Assembly: GCA_017539565.1 (NCBI GenBank)
Contig: JAFYCS010000040.1
Coordinates: 22,510 to 86,509, forward strand
DNA from: Lachnospiraceae bacterium
Lineage (GTDB): Bacteria > Bacillota > Clostridia > Lachnospirales > Lachnospiraceae
Reading direction: 5' to 3'
Length of the DNA stretch: 64,000 bases
Of the stretch, positions 26,873 through 36,029 are shown piece by piece; positions within the stretch are counted from its first letter, which is position 1, and every line of letters starts with the position of its first letter. The position numbers were made by a program, and so were the translations under genes. The notes under the pieces are model-generated. The model was not told the DNA's origin, did not search any database, and saw only the letters and a list, made by a program, of their open reading frames with translations.

Positions 26873-26910
26873 CGCGGTAAAGTTTTGCAGATACGGAGGT
26901 GGGCAGTGAA

Positions 26911-27606
26911 ATGCCTGTAATGGATGAATTCAAAGAGGAACGTGAGAAGATAAAGAACGCGCCTCTGGAAGCTAAATGGAAGTATTTTTGTGATTATTAT
27001 CTTAAATGGGTGATAGGCGGGGGATTTGCCCTGGCTATCGTTATAGCTGTCGTAGTTACGACCCTGACTCATAAGGATGAGATGCTGTATGTGAGCATGC
27101 CTAATTTTACCGCGTTGCCCACAGCGGATTCACAGCTGATAGAACCTTTTGTACAGCTGAATCTGGAGAATCCGAAGAAACAGGACATAACCGTGGACAG
27201 CAGCAGCCATCTGCTGGCGGATCCCGAAGGACAGTCGGCAGCGGATCCCGATCTGTCGGTGAGATATACATACGAAGACGAGCAGAAGGTGGCCATGGTC
27301 CTTATGGTAGGCCAGATGGATATGATGATAAGCGGGGAAGATATCATAGACCGCTTTGCGGCCGGGGAATATGTCAGACCGCTTACGGATGTATACAGTG
27401 CTGCCGAGGTCAAGGAATTTGAAGATAAAGAGCTGGTCAAGTATAACGAGAGCGGTGTCCCCGTTGCGATCTGTATGGATGATTCCGAAAAGCTTAAAAC
27501 CTATTATGAATACACAGGTATCAAAGTCGATCATGTATATGCGGCATTTAACTATGGGAAACACATGGAGCTTGCAAGGAAGTACCTTGACTATCTGATG
27601 AATTAA
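26911..27606 (+). CDS. Uncharacterised protein with one N-terminal membrane helix
   Basis: A 231-aa protein with a charged cytoplasmic N-terminus of about 30 residues, one hydrophobic helix (WVIGGGFALAIVIAVVVTTL, about 31-50) and an extracytoplasmic domain of about 180 residues. The latter contains VSMPNFTALPTADSQL, a VAMVLMVGQMDMMISGEDII segment and an FDNYLM-like acidic end, loosely like substrate-binding folds, but no family is recognised. GGAGG at 26895-26899 serves the ATG at 26911; the first in-frame GTG would overlap the ribosome binding site. It is a single-gene unit between the ABC exporter and the TIGR01440 gene, each with its own promoter. Confidence 0.65.
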   Translation: MPVMDEFKEEREKIKNAPLEAKWKYFCDYYLKWVIGGGFALAIVIAVVVTTLTHKDEMLYVSMPNFTALPTADSQLIEPFVQLNLENPKKQDITVDSSSHLLADPEGQSAADPDLSVRYTYEDEQKVAMVLMVGQMDMMISGEDIIDRFAAGEYVRPLTDVYSAAEVKEFEDKELVKYNESGVPVAICMDDSEKLKTYYEYTGIKVDHVYAAFNYGKHMELARKYLDYLMN

Positions 27607-27614
27607 GGAGCTTG

Positions 27615-27643
27615 TTGCATATAAAACCATTATTTGCTAATAT
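27615..27643 (+). promoter_or_regulatory. Promoter of the TIGR01440/GH9/PAP2 operon
   Basis: -35 TTGCAT (27615-27620), 17 bp, -10 TAATAT (27638-27643). The leader to the ATG at 27681 is about 30 nt. Confidence 0.55.
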
Positions 27644-27680
27644 AGGGCGTGATTAGACTATTTATTTCAGAGGTGATTTC

Positions 27681-28232
27681 ATGAGTATAACCGAAGAAGC
27701 GGGCGCACTGGTACGTGAAGTGGCGCAGAAGGCAGGCTTAAAGGAAGGCGATCTTCTTGTTATTGGCTGCTCTACAAGTGCGGTACAGGGTGAGCTCATA
27801 GGAACACATTCAAGCGTGGATGTGGGAGCACAGTTATGGCAGGGCGTTGAGAGTGCTGTAAAGGAGCTTAAGCTTAAGCTGGCAGTACAGTGCTGCGAGC
27901 ATTTGAACAGGGCACTGGTCACAGAGCGTCAGGTCATGGAAAAGTATGGATTTGAGCAGGTTAATGCCATTCCCCAGCCTAAGGCAGGCGGATCATTCGC
28001 AACCCAGGCATATCAGCATTTTACCGATCCGGTTATGGTTGGTGATATCAGGCAGAGCGCACTGGCCGGAATAGATATAGGTGGTGTATTGATCGGCATG
28101 CATGTTAAGCCTGTGGTAGTACCTCTTAAATTAAAGCAGAATACTGTTGGTGAGGCCCGGATAATAGCGGCCAGGTACCGTCCCCGTTTCGTGGGGGGAG
28201 CCAGGGCTGTATATGATGAGTCTCTCGAGTAA
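27681..28232 (+). CDS. TIGR01440 (DUF436, YwlG-like) family protein
   Basis: A 183-aa soluble protein that fits the TIGR01440/DUF436 family throughout: VIGCSTSAVQGELIGTHSS near residue 30, AVQCCEHLNRALV near 72, VNAIPQPKAGGS near 96 and HVKPVVVPLKLKQNTVG near 150. The family is widespread in Firmicutes and structurally known, but its biochemical role is not established; the conserved Cys-Cys-Glu-His stretch suggests a ligand or metal site. It is the first gene of a run with a cytosolic GH9 hydrolase 15 nt downstream, a pairing that may simply reflect shared expression. Confidence 0.85.
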   Translation: MSITEEAGALVREVAQKAGLKEGDLLVIGCSTSAVQGELIGTHSSVDVGAQLWQGVESAVKELKLKLAVQCCEHLNRALVTERQVMEKYGFEQVNAIPQPKAGGSFATQAYQHFTDPVMVGDIRQSALAGIDIGGVLIGMHVKPVVVPLKLKQNTVGEARIIAARYRPRFVGGARAVYDESLE

Positions 28233-28247
28233 AAAAGGAGAAGTGTT

Positions 28248-29846
28248 ATGATAGCTGTAAATCAGGTAGGTTATGTAGTCGGTTCTGTTAAGCATGCTAC
28301 CATCAGCGGAGGCAAACACTACAAGCTTTACAACAGCAAAGGGGAGCGTGTACTTGAAGGAAATGTCAAGCCGGTCTTTGACGAGAACAGTGCGGAAGAA
28401 GCGGGCTGCATAGAATTTTCCGAAGTGGACACACCGGGAAAATATTATTTTGTTGATGATAAGGGAGAGCGCAGCAGCAGCTTTACCATCGGTAAGAAGG
28501 TATATGCTTCTTTATTTAAAGATGCACTGCGCATGTATTATTTCCAGCGCTGCGGTATGGCTCTGGAGGAAAAATATGCAGGCAGGTTCGCTCATAAGGC
28601 CTGCCATTGTTCGAATGCGAGGATACTTTACAGCGATCCCGCAAAGTATGTTAAGTTAAAGGGCGGCTGGCATGATGCCGGCGATTACGGCAGATATGTT
28701 ACTGCAGGTGCAGTGGCACTTGCACATCTGCTCTATGCTTATTCATTAAAGCCCAAGGCTTTTAAGATATCATTTGATATTCCCGAGAGCGGGAACGGCA
28801 TGCCGGATATACTTAATGAATGTGCATGGGAACTGGACTGGATGCTCAAGATGCAGGAAAAGGACGGCGGTGTGCATCATAAAGCCACATCCGAAAGCTT
28901 CGTCGGATTTGTAATGCCCGAAGACGATAAGCTGGAGCCGGTTGTTACTCCCGTATCATCACTGGCAACTGCGGACCAGGCGGCCATAATGGCGCTGGCT
29001 GCACGTTTGTATGAGCAGTATGACGAAAAGAAGGCAAAGGCTTATAAGAAATCCGCGCTGGCAGCAGGCAAGTGGCTTATCAATAATCCCGAATTTCTCT
29101 TTAAGAACCCGGCTGAGATCCACACAGGGACTTATGAAGATATGTGTGATGCGGATGAGCGTATGTGGGCCGCTGTGGAGCTTTATCAGCTGACAGGCGA
29201 TGAGAAGTGGATATGGTCAATACGTCAGATCCTTGAGCTGCGTATCAGTACAGTGGCACTGGGCTGGGCCGATGTAGGCGGCCTTGCATCTATGAGCGTG
29301 CTCATGGCCAAAAAGGGTGTGTTCCCCCAGGATCTGGTAGACAGGCTCAAAGGCAACTGGCTGGAGGAAGCTGACAGACTGAGTAAGGTGGCATCGGAAA
29401 ATCCTTACGAGCTGGCTTTCCACAAATACAATTTCAACTGGGGAAGCAATATGCAGGTACTGTGCAATTCCATGGTACTCTGTTTCGCAAACAGATTAAG
29501 CGGCAATGAAGAATATTTAAAATATGCGATAAGTCAATTGGATTATATACTCGGACGTAACGCAATGGATACTTCATATGTGACCGGATATGGAGAGAAG
29601 GCTTTCAGGGATCCCCACAACAGACCCACTGTTGCGGATGGTATAGATGATCCTATACCCGGTTATGTATCCGGCGGTCCCAATTACAGGGCATCCGATA
29701 CGGCGGCAAATCCCGAGATACTTAAAGGACGCCCGCCCATGAAATGGTTCGTTGATGACTGGAAATCATACAGTACCAACGAGATCACCATTTATTGGAA
29801 CTCACCGCTTGTGTATGTGCTGGCTTATCTGACAGGAGGAAGGTGA
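28248..29846 (+). CDS. Glycoside hydrolase family 9, cytosolic
   Basis: A 532-aa enzyme. Residues 1-85 are the N-terminal Ig-like (CelD_N) module common in GH9; the rest is the alpha/alpha-barrel catalytic domain. The catalytic base pair sits in GGWHDAGDYGRY (D143, D146) and the acid Glu is E512 in STNEITIYWNSPLVY. RDPHNRP near 450 is the conserved HR region. The reading frame starts straight into the mature domain with no signal peptide, so the enzyme should act in the cytoplasm on imported beta-glucan oligosaccharides (cellodextrins or related) rather than on cellulose. AAGGAG precedes the ATG. It overlaps the PAP2 gene by one base and follows the TIGR01440 gene. Confidence 0.9.
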   Translation: MIAVNQVGYVVGSVKHATISGGKHYKLYNSKGERVLEGNVKPVFDENSAEEAGCIEFSEVDTPGKYYFVDDKGERSSSFTIGKKVYASLFKDALRMYYFQRCGMALEEKYAGRFAHKACHCSNARILYSDPAKYVKLKGGWHDAGDYGRYVTAGAVALAHLLYAYSLKPKAFKISFDIPESGNGMPDILNECAWELDWMLKMQEKDGGVHHKATSESFVGFVMPEDDKLEPVVTPVSSLATADQAAIMALAARLYEQYDEKKAKAYKKSALAAGKWLINNPEFLFKNPAEIHTGTYEDMCDADERMWAAVELYQLTGDEKWIWSIRQILELRISTVALGWADVGGLASMSVLMAKKGVFPQDLVDRLKGNWLEEADRLSKVASENPYELAFHKYNFNWGSNMQVLCNSMVLCFANRLSGNEEYLKYAISQLDYILGRNAMDTSYVTGYGEKAFRDPHNRPTVADGIDDPIPGYVSGGPNYRASDTAANPEILKGRPPMKWFVDDWKSYSTNEITIYWNSPLVYVLAYLTGGR

Positions 29847-30466
29847 TGAGTGCGGTAGACAGTTTTGATGTATCAATACTTGAGTATGTAATGAACAATA
29901 TCAGAAAGGAGTGGCTGGATCCGATAGTAGTATTTATAACCCACCTTGGTAAGGCAGGCATTGTATGGATATTTCTGATACTGGTCCTGCTGGCGATCAA
30001 GAAGACCAGACGGGTGGGAATAGCCTGCGGGGTGGCGCTGGTGATCAACGTGATACTCTGCAACTTCCTGATAAAACCTATAGTGGCCAGACCAAGACCT
30101 TACGATCTGTACCAGCACATAGTATGTATAGTCAAACCCCAATGGGATTACTCCTTCCCTTCGGGACACACGGCAGCTTCATTTTCCGTATCGAGCGTAC
30201 TGCCCTATATGAAAATGAAAAAGAGAATAAGCATCCCGGCCATAATACTGGCGACGATGATAGCACTTTCGAGAATCTATGTATGTGTGCATTATCCAAC
30301 GGACGTTATCTGCGGAGCGGTGCTGGGAGCCATAGCAGGATTTGCAGGCTTCATGCTCTACACCAGAGTTATAGAAAAGAAGGCACCCAGGAAAATGATG
30401 GACTTTGTATTCAACTTCCCAGGGATAGAATTAAAAGAGAACAAAGCAGAGAAAAAGGCATCATAA
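29846..30466 (+). CDS. PAP2-family membrane phosphatase
   Basis: A 206-aa integral membrane protein starting at the ATG that overlaps the GH9 stop (TGATG), with GGAGGAAGG upstream. It has about five membrane helices and all three PAP2 motifs: KPIVARPRP, PSGHTAAS, and SRIYVCVHYPTD. Such enzymes dephosphorylate lipid phosphates such as undecaprenyl pyrophosphate, phosphatidic acid or phosphatidylglycerol phosphate; the exact substrate is not told by sequence. It is the last gene of the operon and ends at a bidirectional terminator. Confidence 0.88.
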   Translation: MSAVDSFDVSILEYVMNNIRKEWLDPIVVFITHLGKAGIVWIFLILVLLAIKKTRRVGIACGVALVINVILCNFLIKPIVARPRPYDLYQHIVCIVKPQWDYSFPSGHTAASFSVSSVLPYMKMKKRISIPAIILATMIALSRIYVCVHYPTDVICGAVLGAIAGFAGFMLYTRVIEKKAPRKMMDFVFNFPGIELKENKAEKKAS

Positions 30467-30474
30467 AGAATAAT

Positions 30475-30504
30475 AAAAAAAGCGGTTATTAAACCGCTTT
30501 TTTA
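30475..30504. terminator. Bidirectional intrinsic terminator
   Basis: An A-run, AGCGGTT (30481-30487), a short loop, AACCGCT (30492-30498) and a T-run. It works in both directions, for the PAP2 gene (plus) and for the GAF gene (minus), whose stops lie on either side. Confidence 0.85.
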
Positions 30505-30505
30505 T

Positions 30506-31150
30506 TTATGCAGTTTTTTCATATTCTTCCCGAAGTGATTTTTTCTCCTGATCGGAAAGCTGTGAATATATGGGTTCCACCATCTCGTAAGTCTGGGCCA
30601 GACCCTTTATGGCATACAGCCACAGCTCAAAAGGCATATTGTGGGCTTTGGCAGGCTGCTTGGGGGTGGCGGAAGGGAGCTTGCCGGTTATCAGTGAGAA
30701 ATCGGCGGATTTTTCCACCAGCATCACCAGCCGCCGGATATTATCCCTGTCACTTACCGAAAAGCGGTTGAGTATGGGACTGCAGATGACCAGTACGCCG
30801 ATCACCATGTTATTGGCATGTAACGGGAATATCAGTTCACAATCCGTAGATTCGTCGTCCGCAATAAAATCGGGAAATCCGTGTACATCCGGCACATAGA
30901 CCATGTCGTTCTTTTTTATGGCGGACGCACAAAGACCCTTACCTTCCGGTAAGCGTGTTACTGCAGCGGGCTTTCCCTGAAAAGGTCCTAAATACAGACC
31001 GTCCTGATCCTTTAAATAGAAACCGGTCCAGTTGATACCGGGAATATAAGTCATTATGGCGGATACAGTGTTTGAAAGAACAGGAAGGTACTGTTTCTCA
31101 TCTTTTGTGCTGTCTTTTATAGTTTTTTCGAGAAGCTTATAATCAACCAT
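30506..31150 (-). CDS. GAF-domain protein, degenerate free methionine-R-sulfoxide reductase homologue
   Basis: A 214-aa soluble protein. Residues 1-150 clearly match the GAF-type fRMsr family: NWTGFYL, LYLGPFQGKPA, GKGLCASA, VPDVHGFPDF and ELIFPL. Of the three cysteines that the E. coli enzyme uses (Cys84, Cys94, Cys118), only the second is kept (C74); the first is Ala63 and the catalytic third is Asp98 (IADDEST). A new Cys104 occurs six residues later. The enzyme is therefore unlikely to reduce methionine sulfoxide by the known mechanism; ligand sensing is an alternative. A 60-residue C-terminal helical tail is extra relative to the family (about 165 aa). No Shine-Dalgarno sequence is visible before 31150. 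Confidence 0.8.
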   Translation of the reverse strand: MVDYKLLEKTIKDSTKDEKQYLPVLSNTVSAIMTYIPGINWTGFYLKDQDGLYLGPFQGKPAAVTRLPEGKGLCASAIKKNDMVYVPDVHGFPDFIADDESTDCELIFPLHANNMVIGVLVICSPILNRFSVSDRDNIRRLVMLVEKSADFSLITGKLPSATPKQPAKAHNMPFELWLYAIKGLAQTYEMVEPIYSQLSDQEKKSLREEYEKTA

Positions 31151-31257
31151 AAAAGTATTCTACATCAAAGCAGATCAAAATCATATAGCATAAACAGACA
31201 AAAATAAGAAAGATATTTTTCTGTGTCCGAAAGGGCTTCTGTTTACAGAGCTTTTCC

Positions 31258-31302
31258 TTGCAAAAAAGCCTGTTTTGGTGTAAATTTATTGTATTCTATT
31301 CT
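31258..31302 (+). promoter_or_regulatory. Candidate promoter region of the arabinose operon
   Basis: Two overlapping candidates: TTGCAA (31258-31263) with TAAATT (31281-31286) at 17 bp, and TTGGTG (31275-31280) with TATTCT (31297-31302) at 16 bp. No AraR-type palindrome was recognised nearby. Confidence 0.35.
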
Positions 31303-31322
31303 TAAACGATCGGAGGTTACAG

Positions 31323-32825
31323 ATGAAGTTTTTTATCAATCCCAAACATCAGCTGGGACACATCAATCCCGAATTACAGGGGCATTTTTCAGAGCATCTT
31401 GGGCGTTGCATATATGAAGGACTTTATGTAGGAGAGGATAACAAGGATATCCCCAATGTTAACGGCATGCGTACCGACGTGGTAGAGGCACTTAAGGCCA
31501 TTAAGATACCCGTATTGCGCTGGCCCGGCGGCTGCTTTGCAGACGAGTATCACTGGAAAGACGGTATTGGACCCAAGGAAAGCCGTAAGAAGATGATAAA
31601 TACTCACTGGGGCGGCGTTGTGGAAGACAACAGCTTCGGTACACATGAGTTCATGGAGCTCTGTCGTCAGCTGGGCTGCAAGACCTATGTTAACGGAAAC
31701 GTCGGCAGCGGTACTGTTCAGGAAATGAGCGAGTGGGTTGAATATATGACCATGGAAGGTGTATCTCCCATGGCAGATATGCGTAAGGCCAACGGTCATG
31801 AAGAAGCATGGCGCGTTGATTATTTTGGTGTAGGTAATGAGAACTGGGGCTGCGGCGGAAACATGACCCCCGAGTATTACGGTAATCTGTACAGGCGTTA
31901 TCAGACTTATGTACGTAATTACGATCCCAAGAAGCCTATATTTAAGATAGCATGCGGCTCCAATGCCGATGATTATGAGTGGACAGATGTGGTGATGAAG
32001 ACATGTTTTAGATCACCCGAACAGTTCCATGGTTTCATGGACGGTCTGTCACTGCACTATTACACTGTTCCCGATACCTGGGAAAAGAAGGGCGGTGCAG
32101 TAGATTTTGATGAGAAGTTTTGGTACAAGACACTTAAGAAGACACTGTTCATGGATGAGCTGATAAGCCGTACGACAGCCATCATGGATAAGTATGATAA
32201 GAAACATCAGGTAGGACTTATCGTTGATGAGTGGGGTACCTGGTATGATGTCGAGGCAGGCACCAATCCGGGATTCCTTTACCAGCAGAACACTATCCGT
32301 GATGCGGTAGTAGCCGGTATCAATCTGAACATCTTCAATAAGTACTGTGACCGTGTGAAGATGGCTAACATCGCGCAGCTCTGCAACGTGCTGCAGTCGG
32401 TTATACTGACCGAGGGCGATAAGATGATCAAGACCCCTACCTATCATGTATTTGATATGTATAAGGCTCATCAGGATGCAGAGCTGGTTGACAGCTATAT
32501 CGAGAATGAGACCATAGGTATCGAGGATGAGTTCAAGGTTCCCGCACTGCATGAGAGCGTATCTCTTGGCAAGGACGGAAAGCTTCATATAACTCTGGCT
32601 AATCTGTCTGCAGAAAAGGATTATGATATAGAAGCAGTTCTTTCCGAGACTGAGATTAAGGGTGTCAGCGCCGAGATAGTAGGCGGTGAGATGCATGATC
32701 ACAACACCTTTGATGATCCCGAAAAGGTTACCAAGAAAGCCTTTGACGGTGTCAAGGCAGACGGCGGAAAGATAAACTTCACAATACCCAAATGCAGCGT
32801 AATGCATATCACCGCAGAGATCTGA
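31323..32825 (+). CDS. abfA: Alpha-L-arabinofuranosidase, GH51
   Basis: A 500-aa enzyme matching intracellular GH51 arabinofuranosidases over its full length: [24 protein letters not shown] at the start, [19 protein letters not shown], acid/base Glu173 in [11 protein letters not shown], and nucleophile Glu303 in [11 protein letters not shown]. It releases terminal arabinofuranose from imported arabinoxylan or arabinan oligosaccharides. No signal peptide. CGGAGG precedes the ATG. It leads an operon whose other members phosphorylate and epimerise the pentose, which fixes the physiological role as arabinose use. Confidence 0.95.
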   Translation: MKFFINPKHQLGHINPELQGHFSEHLGRCIYEGLYVGEDNKDIPNVNGMRTDVVEALKAIKIPVLRWPGGCFADEYHWKDGIGPKESRKKMINTHWGGVVEDNSFGTHEFMELCRQLGCKTYVNGNVGSGTVQEMSEWVEYMTMEGVSPMADMRKANGHEEAWRVDYFGVGNENWGCGGNMTPEYYGNLYRRYQTYVRNYDPKKPIFKIACGSNADDYEWTDVVMKTCFRSPEQFHGFMDGLSLHYYTVPDTWEKKGGAVDFDEKFWYKTLKKTLFMDELISRTTAIMDKYDKKHQVGLIVDEWGTWYDVEAGTNPGFLYQQNTIRDAVVAGINLNIFNKYCDRVKMANIAQLCNVLQSVILTEGDKMIKTPTYHVFDMYKAHQDAELVDSYIENETIGIEDEFKVPALHESVSLGKDGKLHITLANLSAEKDYDIEAVLSETEIKGVSAEIVGGEMHDHNTFDDPEKVTKKAFDGVKADGGKINFTIPKCSVMHITAEI

Positions 32826-32844
32826 TATCAGCAGGTCTTAAGTG

Positions 32845-33096
32845 ATGGAAGATAAAAGATACTGCAGGAAATGTCTGCTCAAGGACTTTGATGAAGAACA
32901 GTATCGCAGCCTTATAAAAAAAGAGCTGGACTGGATGGATACCGAAATGAGGGCGCCGGATGACATATATGCCCGGCGCCTCCGGATATGCGGTGATTGT
33001 GAAAAACTGAATCAGGGCACATGTGCAGCCTGCGGTTGCTATGTAGAGCTGAGGGCGGCGGCCCGCAAGGCATCCTGCCCGCATAAGAAATGGTAA
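32845..33096 (+). CDS. Small cysteine-rich DUF6171 protein
   Basis: An 83-aa protein with CRKCLL at the N-terminus and a C-terminal cluster ICGDCEKLNQGTCAACGCYVELRAA ending in SCPHKKW, i.e. at least eight cysteines in zinc-ribbon-like pairs. This matches small DUF6171-type proteins of Lachnospiraceae, whose function is unknown. It sits 19 nt after abfA and 26 nt before the FGGY kinase, inside the arabinose operon. There is no strong ribosome binding site before 32845, so coupling to abfA is possible. Metal binding is inferred from the cysteine spacing only. Confidence 0.72.
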   Translation: MEDKRYCRKCLLKDFDEEQYRSLIKKELDWMDTEMRAPDDIYARRLRICGDCEKLNQGTCAACGCYVELRAAARKASCPHKKW

Positions 33097-33122
33097 TCTT
33101 ATAATTCACTAGGAGGAACAAG

Positions 33123-34721
33123 ATGGACAAAGAACAGATAAAGAGCGCTATCGAAAGCGGACGCACTGCTCTGGGAATAGAGCTGGGCAGCACACGTATC
33201 AAGGCATGTCTTATCAATGATGAGCATCTGCCCATAGCCGCAGGTGAGTATACCTGGGAGAACAGGCTGGAGAACGGCATCTGGACTTATCATATGGATG
33301 ATGACATCATCAAGGGTATCCAGAGCTGCTATGCTGATCTGGCTGCAAATGTAAAGAAGGAATACGGAACAGAGCTTACTACGGTAGGAGCCATCGGTGT
33401 ATCGGCAATGATGCACGGATACCTGCCTTTTGATAAAGACTGGAACCAGCTGGCTGAATTCCGCACCTGGAGAAATACCATCACCGGTGAAGCGGCAGAG
33501 AAGCTGACCGGACTCTTCGGATTCAATATCCCCCAGCGCTGGAGTATCGCTCATCTGTATCAGGCAGCTCTCAATAAGGAAGAGCATCTTCCCAAACTGG
33601 CTCATCTCACCACTCTGGCAGGCTATATTCACTACCGTCTGACAGGTGAGAACGTGATGGGCGTGGGTGAAGCTTCCGGTATGTTCCCTATTGATTCCTA
33701 TAAGATGGATTATGACAGCGATATGGCATTCAAGTTTGACGCACTTATCGATGATTACTATGACTGGAGATTAAAGGATGTACTGCCTAAGGTACTGGTT
33801 GCCGGCGAAGATGCAGGAAAGCTTACCGAAGAAGGCGCTAAGTTCCTTGATCCTTCGGGCAAGCTTAAGAGCGGTATTCCCTGCGCTCCCTGCGAAGGTG
33901 ATGCAGGAACCGGTATGGTCGCTACCAATGCAGTGCGCGTAAAGACCGGTAACGTTTCCGCAGGTACTTCCGACTTTGCAATGGTAGTATTGGAGAAGCC
34001 GGTAGGTCTGCATGAAGAGCTTGATATGGTAACTACTCCTTCAGGTCTTCCCGTTGCGATGGTACACTGCAACAACTGTACTTCGGATATCAATGCATGG
34101 GCCGGACTGTTTAAGGATTTTGCAAAGGCAGCAGGCGTGGAGATCTCCACCAACGATCTGTACACCACACTGTTTAAGTCTGCACTGGAAGGTGATAAGG
34201 ATGCAGGCGGACTGGTACCTTTCAACTATATCTCCGGTGAAGGTGTGACCAAGTTGGACAGCGGACGTCCTATCTTTATCCGTAAGCAGGATGCAAAGCT
34301 TTCACTTGCAAACTTCATGCGTGCAAATCTTATGTCTGCAATGGCAACTCTTGCGATAGGTATGGAGATACTTACAAAGCAGGAGAAGGTTGAGATAGCT
34401 TCGCTTATGGGACACGGCGGATACTTCAAGACTCCCGGTGTAGGACAGACCATTCTTTCCGCAGCAACCGGTACCGCCGTATCCGTTATGGAGAGTGCAG
34501 GCGAAGGAGGACCTTACGGAATGGCTCTTCTGGCTGCATACCTCATCAATAAGAAAGCGGATGAGACACTTGAGGATTATCTTGATAAGAAAGTATTCGC
34601 ATCTGCAAAGATAGAGACTCTTATGGCTGATAAGGCTGATGTGGAAGGCTTCAGCGCTTTCCTTGAGGATTATAAAAAAGCACTGGCTGTTGAGAAGGCA
34701 GCAGTAGAAAGCGTAGGTTGA
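33123..34721 (+). CDS. FGGY-family carbohydrate kinase, probable L-ribulokinase
   Basis: A 532-aa kinase of the FGGY/ASKHA fold. The first phosphate loop is [13 protein letters not shown] (residues 18-30), the sugar-binding region includes [11 protein letters not shown] and FRTWRN, and the second phosphate region is [14 protein letters not shown] with [14 protein letters not shown] members include xylulokinase and L-ribulokinase; sequence alone leaves both open, but the position between abfA and araD makes L-ribulose the likely substrate. AGGAGG precedes the ATG. The next gene, araD, starts 4 nt after the stop. Confidence 0.85.
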   Translation: MDKEQIKSAIESGRTALGIELGSTRIKACLINDEHLPIAAGEYTWENRLENGIWTYHMDDDIIKGIQSCYADLAANVKKEYGTELTTVGAIGVSAMMHGYLPFDKDWNQLAEFRTWRNTITGEAAEKLTGLFGFNIPQRWSIAHLYQAALNKEEHLPKLAHLTTLAGYIHYRLTGENVMGVGEASGMFPIDSYKMDYDSDMAFKFDALIDDYYDWRLKDVLPKVLVAGEDAGKLTEEGAKFLDPSGKLKSGIPCAPCEGDAGTGMVATNAVRVKTGNVSAGTSDFAMVVLEKPVGLHEELDMVTTPSGLPVAMVHCNNCTSDINAWAGLFKDFAKAAGVEISTNDLYTTLFKSALEGDKDAGGLVPFNYISGEGVTKLDSGRPIFIRKQDAKLSLANFMRANLMSAMATLAIGMEILTKQEKVEIASLMGHGGYFKTPGVGQTILSAATGTAVSVMESAGEGGPYGMALLAAYLINKKADETLEDYLDKKVFASAKIETLMADKADVEGFSAFLEDYKKALAVEKAAVESVG

Positions 34722-34725
34722 TCAA

Positions 34726-35424
34726 ATGCTGGAAGAATTAAAAAAAGAAGTATACGAAGCAAACATGCTGCTTCCCAAATATAACCTGGTAACTTTTACC
34801 TGGGGTAATGTCAGCGGCATTGACCGTGAGAAGGGACTGGTAGTCATCAAACCTTCAGGTGTGGATTATGAGATAATGAAGCCGGAAGATATGGTAGTCC
34901 TTGATCTTAAGACCGGTGAGAGAGTTGAAGGAAAACTTAATCCTTCATCCGATACGCCTACCCATCTGGAACTGTATCGTGCATTTCCGAATATAGGCGG
35001 CGTGGTGCATACCCACTCACCTTATGCAACAAGCTGGGCTCAGGCAGGAAGGGATATCCCCTGCTACGGCACCACCCATGCGGATTATTTTTACGGATCT
35101 ATTCCGTGTCTGCGTGTGCTTACAAAAGATGAGATAGAAGATGCCTACGAAGAAAATACAGGACATCTGATAGTTAACGAGTTTGGAGCAAAGGGACTGG
35201 ATTATGCAGCTGTACCTGCATGTCTGTGCAAGAATCACGGACCCTTCGCCTGGGGCAAAAGCACACACGAAGCAGTCCACAATGCAGTGGTACTTGAGGA
35301 AGTTGCAAAGATGGCACTGCGTACTGAGGTGATCAAGCCTGACGTCAAGCCTGCTCCCCAGGAACTGCAGGATAAGCATTACTACCGCAAGCACGGTGCG
35401 AATGCCTACTACGGACAGAACTGA
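34726..35424 (+). CDS. araD: L-ribulose-5-phosphate 4-epimerase
   Basis: A 232-aa class II aldolase/epimerase. The residues known in the E. coli enzyme are at identical positions: Asp76 (SSDTPTH), His95 and His97 (VVHTHSPY) and His171 ([10 protein letters not shown]). It converts L-ribulose 5-phosphate to D-xylulose 5-phosphate, the last arabinose-specific step before the pentose phosphate pathway. The operon abfA-DUF6171-kinase-araD lacks L-arabinose isomerase (araA), which must be encoded elsewhere. Its start is 4 nt after the kinase stop, and it ends at an intrinsic hairpin. Confidence 0.95.
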   Translation: MLEELKKEVYEANMLLPKYNLVTFTWGNVSGIDREKGLVVIKPSGVDYEIMKPEDMVVLDLKTGERVEGKLNPSSDTPTHLELYRAFPNIGGVVHTHSPYATSWAQAGRDIPCYGTTHADYFYGSIPCLRVLTKDEIEDAYEENTGHLIVNEFGAKGLDYAAVPACLCKNHGPFAWGKSTHEAVHNAVVLEEVAKMALRTEVIKPDVKPAPQELQDKHYYRKHGANAYYGQN

Positions 35425-35438
35425 TAAGCGGATATGTA

Positions 35439-35467
35439 AAACGGCGGCAATTCACATGCCGCCGTTT
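35439..35467 (+). terminator. Terminator of the arabinose operon
   Basis: AAACGGCGGCA (35439-35449) pairs perfectly with TGCCGCCGTTT (35457-35467) around a 7-nt loop, 15 nt past the araD stop. The T-run is only three bases long. Confidence 0.75.
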
Positions 35468-35503
35468 ATATGTTAATATTACAGTGTTATCTGAGGGGGG
35501 ATC

Positions 35504-36019
35504 ATGAAAGAAAATTGGTCAAAAACGGATAAATACGGAAAGATCAGGCTGGTTATCCTGCTTCTGATCTGTTTATGGTGTGCATATTGTGTCATCGCAT
35601 ACAGTTATGAGATCTATAATCTGGAAGTAAGCAGCAATCTTATTGATGTAAAGAATATGGGGCCAATGCTGATCGACGGTTCGGACTTTACAGGCATTTT
35701 TAAACTGATCGGTACCGGCAGTAATATAATGGTCGTATCGGCAGTATTGGGTATATACGGTCTGGCTACTGCTGTGATGTGCCTGGTACCTCTTATACTG
35801 TTCTGGTTCATAGGAATAAGGAGAGCGGAGTTTGTAAGTTTATCAGAAGCCGAGCTGGCAAAGAATATCTGTGGTATCGGAGGAGTGATAAGCCTGATCG
35901 GAGGGATACTTATAACCCGCTTCAACGGCAGGATGCCCGCTGTTTTTCTTACGCTTATATGGCTGCTCCCGTCATTTATTATCGTTGTAATACCGCTCCG
36001 TAAAAAAATCGAACAATGA
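35504..36019 (+). CDS. Uncharacterised membrane protein with about four helices
   Basis: A 171-aa protein with hydrophobic segments near residues 15-34, 70-105 (one or two helices), 124-137 and 145-165, and an extracytoplasmic loop between the first two that contains SSNLIDVKNMGPMLIDGSDF. No family is recognised. GAGGGGGG lies just upstream of the ATG. It is followed 10 nt later by a lipoprotein gene and may provide a membrane partner for it. Confidence 0.6.
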   Translation: MKENWSKTDKYGKIRLVILLLICLWCAYCVIAYSYEIYNLEVSSNLIDVKNMGPMLIDGSDFTGIFKLIGTGSNIMVVSAVLGIYGLATAVMCLVPLILFWFIGIRRAEFVSLSEAELAKNICGIGGVISLIGGILITRFNGRMPAVFLTLIWLLPSFIIVVIPLRKKIEQ

Positions 36020-36029
36020 GGTAAAAAAC

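Noticed and set aside
26899..26910. GTG start at 26899 for the membrane-anchored protein
   Set aside because: It overlaps the GGAGG sequence itself; the ATG at 26911 has workable spacing.
32049..32807. Long antisense reading frame (252 codons) inside abfA
   Set aside because: It mirrors the GH51 gene with its catalytic motifs on the plus strand; there is no ribosome binding site or promoter on the minus strand.
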